A stretch of 5,871 bases of DNA from Actinocrinis sp046724665 (lineage in GTDB: Bacteria; Actinomycetota; Actinomycetes; Streptomycetales; Catenulisporaceae). Location: NCBI GenBank assembly GCA_046724665.1, contig JBKOWZ010000034.1:1-5871 (forward strand), given 5' to 3'. The translations under genes were made by a program, and so were the position numbers. The notes under the pieces are model-generated. The model saw nothing but the letters and a program-made list of their open reading frames with translations. It searched no databases and had not been told where the DNA came from. Within the stretch, counting starts at the first letter, position 1. Every line of letters begins with the position of its first letter. Positions 1 to 5,767 of the stretch are shown piece after piece.

Positions 1-553
1 GCGCGCGGGCGGCCTGGCCCTCGACCGGCCTGGCCCGGCGCAGCCAGGTCTCGGCGCTGGTGGGCAGCGCGAGCAGGCGCAGCGCGGGGCCGAGCGGCGG
101 GCCGTCCACCACCACCAGGTCCCAGGCACCGCCGGTGACAGCGTTGGTGATCTCGTTCAGGGCGAGCGGTTCGGCCAGTCCCGGAGGGGCGGCGAGCTCG
201 GCGGCGTCGGGCACCGTGACGCCGAAAGTTTCAACGGCGACGCGGAAGCGGGCGGCCGCCTTGCCGTACCACTCCTCGAACGCGGGCTGGCCCGCGAACC
301 GCTGCGCGAACAGCAGGTCGTCGATCTGGGTGGGGACGGTGCCGACCTGATGGTCGAGGATGGCCGGCAGGTCGTCGGCGTCGTTGTCCGGGCCGAGCGC
401 GCCGAGGGAGAGGATCAGCGTGCGCAGGCCGCGCTGCGCGCCGTGCGCGGCGGTGGCCGCGGCGACCGTGGTCACCCCGCTGCCGCCCTTGCCGGTGCAG
501 AACACCAGGCGCGTGGCCCGGCCCGGCGCGTCCGCGGGTGTCATCGTCTCCAT
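1..553 (-). CDS. ArsA/Get3-like P-loop protein, N-terminal part (runs off the left edge)
   Basis: The visible 184 residues start at ATG 553 and continue past base 1 with no stop. Residues 15-35 have the ArsA/Get3 layout: a hydrophobic strand, then GKGGSGVTT (residues 21-29), then an alanine-rich helix. Strand 2 is RTLILSL (44-50), and DLVVVDGPP (145-153) sits where the ArsA switch II strand lies. The family are ATPases that act as dimers in metalloid export or tail-anchored protein targeting. Here the P-loop lysine of GK(S/T) is valine 27, and the usual DPAH aspartate after strand 2 is absent (LSLGALG), so ATP hydrolysis is doubtful. Position next to the SRPBCC gene matches M. tuberculosis Rv2184c. 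The gene starts 12 bases after the SRPBCC stop, so it is probably co-transcribed. ATG 544 is an alternative start. The family call is fairly firm; the function is unknown. Confidence 0.8.
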   Translation of the reverse strand, partial: METMTPADAPGRATRLVFCTGKGGSGVTTVAAATAAHGAQRGLRTLILSLGALGPDNDADDLPAILDHQVGTVPTQIDDLLFAQRFAGQPAFEEWYGKAAARFRVAVETFGVTVPDAAELAAPPGLAEPLALNEITNAVTGGAWDLVVVDGPPLGPALRLLALPTSAETWLRRARPVEGQAARA

Positions 554-565
554 GGGGTCCGCGGG

Positions 566-1015
566 CTACCGGGCCGTGGCTTCGACGCGCCTCTTGAGGC
601 CGGAAAGCGCGCGGTCGATGATGACCTTCTCGATCTTGGCCTTCATCATGCCGAACAGCGGGATCTTCGCGTCCACGGCGAGGGTGTACTCGACGGTGGT
701 CGCGGCGCCGCCGTCGGCGGGGGTGAGTACATACGAACCCTCGAGCGAACGCAGCATGTCCCCCTCGACCAGGGTCCAGTGCACGGCGCGGTCCCCGTCG
801 AAGGTGTAGTCGAGCACCTGCCGGTCGCGCAGCGCCCCGGCGTCGATGGACAGGCGCACCCGGGCGGCGCGGCCGGAGTCGGGGTCCTCGCGCAGGATCT
901 CGGCCTGCTTGACCTCTCCGGTCCACTGGGGGTACGAGGGCAGGTCCGCGATGACCGCCATGACGTCGGCGGCGGGCGCGCCGATCTGGATCGAGGCTCT
1001 GGTCCGGTCCGCCAT
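566..1015 (-). CDS. SRPBCC (START/polyketide cyclase-like) family protein, Rv2185c-like
   Basis: This 149-aa protein opens with MADRTRASIQIGAPAADVM, an N-terminal strand and helix typical of SRPBCC helix-grip folds. LPSYPQW (25-31) is the common 'YPxW' turn, HWTLVEGDMLRSLEGSY (79-95) covers central strands, and the C-terminal helix is MMKAKIEKVIIDRALSGLKRRVE (123-145). The fold encloses a hydrophobic cavity for a lipid-like or polyketide ligand; no catalytic residues can be assigned. Length and these motifs match M. tuberculosis Rv2185c (about 144 aa) as I remember it. The start at 1015 is chosen because GAAAGG (1023-1028 on the minus strand) lies 7 bases upstream and the homologue also begins MAD; the frame stays open further upstream, but that part is non-conserved. 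The ArsA-like gene follows by 12 bases, suggesting one transcript. Ligand and role are unknown. Confidence 0.87.
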   Translation of the reverse strand: MADRTRASIQIGAPAADVMAVIADLPSYPQWTGEVKQAEILREDPDSGRAARVRLSIDAGALRDRQVLDYTFDGDRAVHWTLVEGDMLRSLEGSYVLTPADGGAATTVEYTLAVDAKIPLFGMMKAKIEKVIIDRALSGLKRRVEATAR

Positions 1016-1246
1016 CGCCCTGCCTTTCTGCCCCGGCCGGCGCTGGCGCGGTCGTGCCCCCGGCTCTGCTCGGTTCAGGGTACCGCGCCGCCGCGGCGCC
1101 ACGGCGGCAGCGGCACAGCGGGACACGGCACTAGCTACTGGCTGGTAATAAGATGTAACGTCGGTGCAGGGACTGGGACGCACCGGCGGGCGCGCACCCG
1201 GTAAGTTTCAGACCACTACACTCCCTGCGTGTTTGAGGAGCCGCGC
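1016..1246. promoter_or_regulatory. Divergent intergenic region between the SRPBCC gene and fadD15
   Basis: The two genes point away from each other, so promoters for both should lie in these 231 bases. An A/T-richer island at about 1131-1160 stands out from the GC-rich surroundings and contains TAAGAT (1149-1154, plus), a fair -10 box. A second plus-strand -10 candidate is TACACT (1217-1222). For the minus strand, TACCCT (1077-1082) is a possible -10. None has a convincing TTGACA-like -35, so individual boxes are weak. I saw no supported gene in this stretch; the Rv2186c homologue that lies here in M. tuberculosis is not evident. Confidence 0.5.
1235..1240 (+). promoter_or_regulatory. Ribosome binding site fixing the fadD15 start
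   Basis: GAGGAG lies 6 bases before GTG 1247, ideal spacing. This favours GTG 1247 over the in-frame GTG 1229, whose extra codons (MFEEPR) would themselves contain this site. The M. tuberculosis FadD15 protein begins MRE, as does the protein from 1247. Confidence 0.7.
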
Positions 1247-3067
1247 GTGCGCGAGTTCAGTGTCGAACCGTTGTACGAGGTGCCCCCCGGCGCCAACCTC
1301 ACCGACCTCGTGCACCGCAACGCCGCCGAGGCGCCGGAGCAGGCGGTACTGGCCCGCAAGGTCGGCGGTGAGTGGCGCGACGTGACGGCCCGTCAGTTCC
1401 TCGACGAGGTCGTCGAGGTGGCGCGGGGGCTGGTGGCGGCCGGGATCAACCCGGGCGACCGTGTCGCGATCATGTCGAGGACCCGCTACGAGTGGTCGCT
1501 GCTCGACTTCGCCATCTTCGAGGCCGGTGCGATCCCGGTGCCGATCTACGAGACCTCGTCGGCCGAGCAGGTCGCCTGGATCCTGTCGGACTCGGGCGCG
1601 GTCGCCGCGTTCGCCGAGTTCCCGGCGAACAGCGCCGTCATGGAGTCGGTGCGCGACCAGGCCGCCGGGCTGAAGTACGTGTGGCAGATCGAGCCGTCGG
1701 ACAAGGCGCCCACGGGCGCGGTGGCGCTGCTCACCAAGGCTGGGGCCGACGTGCCGGCGTCGGTGCTCGACGAGCGCCGCGCCACGCTGGGCCCGGACTC
1801 GATCGCCACGATCATCTACACCTCGGGCACGACCGGCCGGCCCAAGGGCTGCGTCCTGTCGCACGGCAACATGCTGTTCGAGGCCTGCAACGCGGTGGAG
1901 TTCCTGCACAAGGTGTTCCGCGGCGAGGGCGAGGCACCCTCGACGCTGCTGTTCCTGCCGATGGCGCACGTCTTCGCCCGGATCATCCACCTCGGCTCGA
2001 TCTACGCGCGCGCGAAGCTCGGGCACTGCGAGGACGCGAAGAACGTGGTGGCGGAACTCGGCACGTTCAAGCCGAGCTTCATCCTGTCGGTGCCCCGGGT
2101 GTTCGAGAAGGTCTACAACGGCGCGAGCCAGAAGGCGCACGCCGAGGGCAAGGGCCGGATCTTCGACCTGGCCGCCGACACCGCGATCGCGTTCTCGCGG
2201 GCGCAGGAGGCCGGACGGGTGCCGGTCGGCCTGAAGCTGAAGCACGCGGTGTTCGACCGGCTGGTGTACGGCAAGCTGCGCGCGGCGCTCGGCGGCAACG
2301 CCAAGGCCGCGATCTCCGGCGGCGCGCCGCTGGGCGTCCGGCTGACGCACTTCTTCCGCGGCATCGGGCTGTTCGTGTGTGAGGGCTACGGCATGACCGA
2401 GACCTCGCCCGCGCTGTCGGTCAACCCGTATCCGAACGCGAAGGCGGGGACGGTCGGCCCGCCGCTGCCCGGCGTCACGGTCCGCATCGCGGACGACGGC
2501 GAGATCGAGATCAAGAGCCAGATCGTGTTCCAGGGCTACTGGAACAACGACGCGGCGACCGCCGAGGCGTTCACCGCCGACGGCTACCTCAAGACCGGCG
2601 ACCTCGGCAAGCTCGACGAGGATGGCTACCTGTCGATCACCGGTCGCAAGAAGGAGATCCTGGTCACCGCGGGCGGCAAGAACGTCGCCCCGGCGGTGCT
2701 CGAGGACCGGCTCAACGCGCACCCGCTGATCAACCAGACGATGGTGGTCGGCGACAAGCAGCCGTTCATCGCGGCGCTGATCACCCTGGACGCCGAGGCG
2801 CTGCCGACCTGGCTCGAGCACAACGGCCGGGACCGGGCCACTCCCCTGGCGCAGCTGGCGTCGGACGCCGCGGTGATGCGGGAGATCGAGGCCGCGGTGG
2901 CGCGGGCGAACGAGGCGGTGTCGAAGGCGGAATCGATCCGCAAGTTCACCGTCCTGCCGGTGGAGTGGACCATCGACGCCGGGCAGATCACCCCGTCGAT
3001 GAAGATCAAGCGCAATGTGATCGCGGAGCAGTTCGCCGAGGAGATCGACAAGCTGTACGCGCGCTGA
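1247..3067 (+). CDS. fadD15: Long-chain fatty acid--CoA ligase FadD15 (AMP-binding family)
   Basis: The 606-aa protein activates long-chain fatty acids to acyl-AMP and then acyl-CoA, at the cytoplasm or inner membrane face. Motifs from N to C: YETSSAEQV (101-109); the AMP/phosphate loop YTSGTTGRPKG (191-201); LPMAHVFAR (237-245); VPRVFEKVYN (282-291); GYGMTETSP (380-388); TGD (450-452), whose aspartate binds ribose; GRKKE (466-470) at the hinge; AGGKNVAP (475-482); and TPSMKIKR (582-589), where K586 matches the adenylation lysine. All key residues are intact, and length matches the roughly 600-aa mycobacterial FadD15. The sequence closely follows M. tuberculosis FadD15 throughout, including YETSSAEQV, GRKKEI and NVAPAVLED. 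The start at 1247 is set by GAGGAG at 1235-1240; 1229 is an alternative. It converges on pimB, as in mycobacteria. Acyl-CoA ligase function is near certain; the exact chain length and pathway are inferred. Confidence 0.95.
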   Translation: MREFSVEPLYEVPPGANLTDLVHRNAAEAPEQAVLARKVGGEWRDVTARQFLDEVVEVARGLVAAGINPGDRVAIMSRTRYEWSLLDFAIFEAGAIPVPIYETSSAEQVAWILSDSGAVAAFAEFPANSAVMESVRDQAAGLKYVWQIEPSDKAPTGAVALLTKAGADVPASVLDERRATLGPDSIATIIYTSGTTGRPKGCVLSHGNMLFEACNAVEFLHKVFRGEGEAPSTLLFLPMAHVFARIIHLGSIYARAKLGHCEDAKNVVAELGTFKPSFILSVPRVFEKVYNGASQKAHAEGKGRIFDLAADTAIAFSRAQEAGRVPVGLKLKHAVFDRLVYGKLRAALGGNAKAAISGGAPLGVRLTHFFRGIGLFVCEGYGMTETSPALSVNPYPNAKAGTVGPPLPGVTVRIADDGEIEIKSQIVFQGYWNNDAATAEAFTADGYLKTGDLGKLDEDGYLSITGRKKEILVTAGGKNVAPAVLEDRLNAHPLINQTMVVGDKQPFIAALITLDAEALPTWLEHNGRDRATPLAQLASDAAVMREIEAAVARANEAVSKAESIRKFTVLPVEWTIDAGQITPSMKIKRNVIAEQFAEEIDKLYAR

Positions 3068-3075
3068 GTGCGTGC

Positions 3076-3095
3076 GCTAGTGCCGTGGCACTAGC
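3076..3095. terminator. Bidirectional hairpin between convergent fadD15 and pimB
   Basis: Perfect inverted repeat: arms GCTAGTGC (3076-3083) and GCACTAGC (3088-3095) around a CGTG loop. It lies 8 bases past the fadD15 TGA, and its right arm includes the pimB TAG (3091-3093). No T-tract follows on either strand, a form common in high-GC actinobacteria. A shared terminator is the natural reading from position and symmetry; it is not proven. Confidence 0.7.
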
Positions 3096-4248
3096 CCTGT
3101 GGGCCGAGCAGCGCTCGGAAGCGTTCACGAATCGTGGACCAACGCCAGCGCTGCTCGACCCACTCCCGGCCCGCGGCACCGAGCTTCGCGCCGAGTTGCG
3201 GGTCGGTGAGCAGCTCCGCGACGCGTCGGGCGGTCTCCTCCACCGACCGACCGGGTACCACGTACCCTGTCTCGCCGTGCAGGACGGCGTCAGGCGCCCC
3301 GCCGGAGTCCCCGCCGACGACCGGTAGACCGGTAGCCGACGCCTCCAGGTAGACGATGCCGAGCCCCTCGACGTCGAGACCGCCGCGCCGGGTGCGACAC
3401 GGCATGGCGAACACGTCCCCGGCGGCGAAGTACAGCGGCAGGTCCTCCCAAGGCACCGAGCCGGTGAACACGACGTCCCGCTCGACGCCCGCCTCGCGCG
3501 CCAGCCGCTCGAGCTCCTTGCGGTACGGCCCACCGCTGCCGATGAGCAACACAGCGTCAGGTACCGCGCGCTTGACGGCGGGCCAGGCGCGGATGAGCGT
3601 GTCCTGCCCCTTGCGCGGTACGAGGCGCGAGATGCAGACGGCGACCGGACGGTCCGTCAGCCCGTAGCGCGCGTGGATCGCGACGGCCTCGGCCGACCCG
3701 CGCAGCGAGGGCCGAAAGCGATCGGTGTCCACGCCGGGTGAGAGCTGCACCATGCGCGCGGCCGCCTGCGGGCTGAGCACTGCGCCGATCCGCGAGCGCT
3801 GGTACTCGCTCAGATACGTCACCACGTCCACGCCGTCGCCGATCCGCCGCAGCAGCGATCGCGCGCCGGGCAGCTGCGCCCAGCCGGTCTCGTGCCCGTG
3901 CGTCGTCGCGACGAGGCGATTGACGCCGGCCCGCCGCAGCGCCGGAGCCATCAAGCCGAGTGGCGCCGCGGCACCGAACCAGACGGTGTCGCAGCCCTCG
4001 GCACGCGCGATCTCGCAAGCGCGGCGTACCCGGCGGGGCTCGGGCAGCAGGACCGAGGTCTTCTCTCGGATCGTCAGATAATCGTGCGCCGCGTCGTAGG
4101 CCCGGCACTCGTCCGCTTTCCCGTGCCAGGTCGAGGCGTAGACGACGACGTCCGACGGGGCGAACCCATCGACCATGGCCTGAACGAACTCCTGGATGCC
4201 GCCGGGGCGCGGGGGGTAGTCGTTCGTGACGACGAGAGTGCGGGGCAT
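3091..4248 (-). CDS. pimB: GDP-mannose-dependent alpha-(1-6)-phosphatidylinositol monomannoside mannosyltransferase PimB'
   Basis: This GT4-family, GT-B-fold enzyme adds the second mannose to phosphatidylinositol monomannoside (PIM1 to PIM2), the anchor of PIMs, lipomannan and lipoarabinomannan, on the cytoplasmic membrane face. Its 385 aa equals the M. tuberculosis Rv2188c length as remembered. Visible hallmarks: VTNDYPPRPGGIQ (7-19) glycine-rich acceptor loop; TTHGHETGW (115-123), with His117 matching the catalytic-region histidine; SRLVPRKGQD (207-216), with Arg208 and Lys213 binding the GDP-mannose phosphates; GSGGPY (237-242); FAMPCRTR (280-287); and the EX7E motif E294-GLGIVYL-E302. The C-terminal REWVEQRWRW also matches the homologue. 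It starts 9 bases after the NlpC/P60 stop with no clear Shine-Dalgarno, so translation is probably coupled. The reaction is well established for the family; assignment here rests on motifs and synteny. The retaining mannosyltransferase MgtA-type GT4 paralogues are the main alternative. Confidence 0.93.
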   Translation of the reverse strand: MPRTLVVTNDYPPRPGGIQEFVQAMVDGFAPSDVVVYASTWHGKADECRAYDAAHDYLTIREKTSVLLPEPRRVRRACEIARAEGCDTVWFGAAAPLGLMAPALRRAGVNRLVATTHGHETGWAQLPGARSLLRRIGDGVDVVTYLSEYQRSRIGAVLSPQAAARMVQLSPGVDTDRFRPSLRGSAEAVAIHARYGLTDRPVAVCISRLVPRKGQDTLIRAWPAVKRAVPDAVLLIGSGGPYRKELERLAREAGVERDVVFTGSVPWEDLPLYFAAGDVFAMPCRTRRGGLDVEGLGIVYLEASATGLPVVGGDSGGAPDAVLHGETGYVVPGRSVEETARRVAELLTDPQLGAKLGAAGREWVEQRWRWSTIRERFRALLGPQG

Positions 4249-4257
4249 GCGGCAACG

Positions 4258-5436
4258 CTACGACACGGGCCGTACCACTTTGTCGATCGGCATGGCGTTC
4301 AGCGGGGCGAACTGCACGACGGAACCCGGTCGCGGCGCGTGGATGACCAGCCCCCGGCCGACGTAGATGCCGATGTGCGTACGGCCGGCGAAGTAGACCA
4401 CGAGGTCACCGGGCCGAATACCGGACAGCGGCACGCTGCGACCGGCGTCGGCCTGCTCCTGCGAAGTGCGCGGCAACTGGACGCCCGCGGCCGCCCACAC
4501 GTGTTGTGTGAGGCCGGAGCAGTCGAACTCGCCGGGACCGGTCGCGCCCCACACGTACGGCTTGCCGAGTTCGTTGTACGCAGCCTCGACCGCTTTGACG
4601 ACCCGAGCGACATCAGGCGGAGACGGGGCAGAAGCGGAGGAAGCCGCAGTAGCAACAGTGCCAGCAGCATCGGAGGCGGCGCCGGTAATCGCGGACAACA
4701 AAGAGCTCAGCGACGGCGCCGAGGCCGGGACAGCAGCAGCGACGCCGGGTGCGGCGTACCCTTCGTCACCGCGCGCGAGTGCGGCGGTAACCGCGTCACG
4801 GTCCGCGTCGTCGAGCGAGCTCAGGCGGCCGCGAGCAGCGGCCAGCTTGGCTTGGATGTCAGCGCGATGCGCGGCGAGCTGAAGCTCGGCGGCGTGCAGA
4901 TCGGCCAACTGCCCGGCAGACTCGCGTTCGAGTGTGTTCAGCGCCTGCTGATCGCGCTGCACGGCCATAACGCGCTGCCGGTCTACAGCGGCCATGCGAT
5001 CGGTCATCCCGGCGCGTTCGAGGAAGTTGTCCGGGTGCGTGAAGAAGACCAAAGCCATCGACGGGCTCAGTCCGGCGTCGCGGTACTGCTCGGCGGCGAG
5101 GCGGCCCAAGGTCCCCGTCACGGCGGCGAGACGGCTGCGCAGCTGCGCGGAGCGCGTCCCGGAACTCGCGACGGCGGCCTGGAGGCGAGCGATGCGCTCC
5201 TCGGTCGCGTCATACTGCTCGGTGCTGGCCTCCGCCTGCTCGTAGAGCCCGGCGATCTGCTGCTTGACCGCGTCGAGCCCCTCCGGCGCCGACCCGGTGG
5301 ACGGCTCGGCGTGTCCGATGGCGGGAACCAGGCCGCCAGCGGCGACGGTCGCGGTGACAGTCGCGGTCACCAGTCCAGTCGCGCGCGCCAATCGGCGATG
5401 GCCGCGATGGCCGCGCGTGCGTCTATGGGACGCCAC
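4258..5436 (-). CDS. Secreted NlpC/P60 peptidoglycan endopeptidase (Rv2190c-like)
   Basis: The 392-aa protein is an exported cysteine peptidase predicted to cut D-Glu--mDAP stem-peptide bonds in peptidoglycan. It has an arginine/histidine-rich N-region (1-19), a hydrophobic core (about 20-40) and a plausible cleavage after GHA43. Residues 53-215 are rich in heptad-like A/L/E/Q/R and likely coiled coil, as in RipA-type hydrolases. A low-complexity Ala/Ser/Pro linker follows (about 226-275). The catalytic domain (about 276-392) has YVWGATGPGEFDCSGL with Cys306, RTHIGIYVG with His354 and IHAPRPG with His366, the expected Cys-His-His set. GTG 5436 is the first start after an in-frame TGA 12 bases upstream; GAGAGGGG lies about 12 bases before it, longer than usual. 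Synteny with pimB matches Rv2190c. It is first in a probable two-gene operon with pimB; the small Rv2189c homologue between them is absent. Confidence 0.92.
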   Translation of the reverse strand: MASHRRTRGHRGHRRLARATGLVTATVTATVAAGGLVPAIGHAEPSTGSAPEGLDAVKQQIAGLYEQAEASTEQYDATEERIARLQAAVASSGTRSAQLRSRLAAVTGTLGRLAAEQYRDAGLSPSMALVFFTHPDNFLERAGMTDRMAAVDRQRVMAVQRDQQALNTLERESAGQLADLHAAELQLAAHRADIQAKLAAARGRLSSLDDADRDAVTAALARGDEGYAAPGVAAAVPASAPSLSSLLSAITGAASDAAGTVATAASSASAPSPPDVARVVKAVEAAYNELGKPYVWGATGPGEFDCSGLTQHVWAAAGVQLPRTSQEQADAGRSVPLSGIRPGDLVVYFAGRTHIGIYVGRGLVIHAPRPGSVVQFAPLNAMPIDKVVRPVS

Positions 5437-5475
5437 GATTCGGCGTCACCCCTCTCGCAATCGCACTCGACTACG

Positions 5476-5491
5476 CCCATCCAGTGATGGG
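5476..5491 (-). promoter_or_regulatory. Leader hairpin upstream of the NlpC/P60 gene
   Basis: A perfect 6-bp stem, CCCATC and GATGGG, with a 4-base loop. It lies about 40 bases before GTG 5436, inside the leader predicted from the promoter at 5502-5531. Its role is unknown: an mRNA structure or a protein-binding operator are both possible. I found no match to the c-di-AMP (ydaO) riboswitch that precedes some actinobacterial cell-wall hydrolase genes. Confidence 0.4.
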
Positions 5492-5501
5492 TCGAATGCG
5501 C

Positions 5502-5531
5502 ACCGTAGCGAGACGACTACGCTTGGAGCAA
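5502..5531 (-). promoter_or_regulatory. Candidate sigma-A-type promoter for NlpC/P60-pimB
   Basis: On the minus strand TTGCTC (5526-5531) serves as -35 and TACGGT (5502-5507) as -10, separated by 18 bases. Transcription would begin near 5495 and give a leader of about 60 bases before GTG 5436. The boxes fit TTGNNN and TANNNT, but such matches arise by chance. A 9-bp direct repeat CGACTACGC (plus strand, 5468-5476 and 5514-5522) spans this area, one copy in the spacer and one in the leader. Confidence 0.45.
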
Positions 5532-5557
5532 TGGCGCTTCACCCGTCAGGACCAGTG

Positions 5558-5572
5558 CGCCACGGTGTGGCG
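5558..5572. repeat. Short inverted repeat upstream of the promoter
   Basis: CGCCAC (5558-5563) and GTGGCG (5567-5572) form perfect 6-bp arms around GGT. It lies between the candidate promoter and the tandem array. It may be an operator half-site pair or a weak terminator; short GC-rich inverted repeats also occur by chance. Confidence 0.35.
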
Positions 5573-5580
5573 ACGCAGCA

Positions 5581-5640
5581 CCGAATGGGGCCGAGTGGGG
5601 TCAAGTTGAGCCGAGTTGGACCGAGTTGAGCCGAATGGGG
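5581..5640. repeat. Six-copy 10-bp tandem repeat
   Basis: The 60 bases divide exactly into six 10-mers without gaps: CCGAATGGGG, CCGAGTGGGG, TCAAGTTGAG, CCGAGTTGGA, CCGAGTTGAG and CCGAATGGGG. The consensus is about CCGAGTTGGG; the first and last copies are identical. The period is close to one DNA helical turn, so every copy faces the same side of the helix. The array sits about 50 bases upstream of the candidate -35 of NlpC/P60. It could be a phased protein-binding array, a minisatellite produced by slippage, or a mobile-element edge. The repeat itself is certain; its function is not known. Confidence 0.9.
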
Positions 5641-5657
5641 CAGCTAGCAGCTAGCTG
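5641..5657. repeat. Perfect 17-bp palindrome abutting the tandem array
   Basis: Arms CAGCTAGC (5641-5648) and GCTAGCTG (5650-5657) flank a single central A. Each arm contains a CTAG, a rare tetramer in such genomes, and AGCTAGC is also repeated directly. It begins exactly where the 10-bp repeat array ends. An operator for a dimeric regulator or a recombination site are both possible. Confidence 0.75.
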
Positions 5658-5688
5658 ACTGGCGGCCCCGCCCCCCGGGTGAGTGCTG

Positions 5689-5741
5689 TCAATGCTGTGT
5701 GTAGGTGGATCAGGTACGGGTCCTGATCTCAATGTTCTGTG
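5689..5741. repeat. Pair of TCAATG..TGTG motifs bracketing a palindrome
   Basis: TCAATGCTGTGT (5689-5700) and TCAATGTTCTGTG (5729-5741) are near-identical direct repeats whose starts are exactly 40 bases apart. They bracket the palindrome at 5708-5728. The combination lies just past the 13E12-type stop codon and may be part of that element's conserved 3' flank. Confidence 0.5.
5708..5728 (-). terminator. Palindrome downstream of the 13E12-type gene, possible terminator
   Basis: Arms GATCAGG (5708-5714) and CCTGATC (5722-5728) are perfect complements around a 7-base loop. It lies 39 bases past the TAA at 5768-5770 on the minus strand. Position suggests transcription termination; no T-tract follows, so a structural or recombination role for the flank is also possible. 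Confidence 0.4.
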
Positions 5742-5767
5742 AAATTCTGGGTCGGTCAGTCGGTGGG

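Larger units (their letters stand above)
5437..5767. other. Gene-free intergenic region rich in repeats and palindromes
   Basis: These 331 bases contain no supported gene. From left to right they hold the probable leader and promoter of the NlpC/P60-pimB operon, a short inverted repeat, six 10-bp tandem repeats, a 17-bp palindrome, a C/G-rich patch with a run of six C (about 5671-5679), and a palindrome bracketed by repeated TCAATG motifs downstream of the 13E12-type stop. Both flanking genes are on the minus strand, so this is the 3' flank of one and the 5' flank of the other. From about 5681 rightwards the sequence is visibly lower in GC and strongly G/T-biased on the plus strand, a likely boundary of different origin. 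Confidence 0.7.

Noticed and set aside
1016..1183. N-terminal extension of the SRPBCC protein to 205 aa
   Set aside because: The added residues are non-conserved and Arg/Pro/Ala-rich, while ATG 1015 has a well-spaced GAAAGG and matches the homologue's start.
350..1204. A 284-codon plus-strand open frame across the ArsA-like and SRPBCC genes
   Set aside because: It is antisense to two supported genes, is Arg/Gly/Val-rich, and resembles no family I recognise.
1208..2821. A 537-codon open frame on the minus strand opposite fadD15
   Set aside because: It is composed mainly of Arg, His, Asp, Val and Gly with no recognisable motif, and lies antisense to an intact conserved gene. This is the usual shadow of GC-rich codon bias.
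3892..5487. A 531-codon plus-strand open frame antisense to pimB and NlpC/P60
   Set aside because: It spans two well-supported opposite-strand genes and their junction, and has low-complexity Arg/Gly composition without domains.
5531..5629. Small plus-strand frame (32 aa, MALHPSG...) with GGAG just upstream
   Set aside because: The GGAG is only 2 bases from the ATG, the frame runs through the 10-bp repeats, and the peptide has no features.
5581..5640. CRISPR array
   Set aside because: The units are 10 bp and contiguous, with no spacers.
5437..5767. c-di-AMP (ydaO-type) riboswitch in the NlpC/P60 leader
   Set aside because: The predicted leader is only about 60 bases with one small stem, and I saw none of the expected conserved segments.
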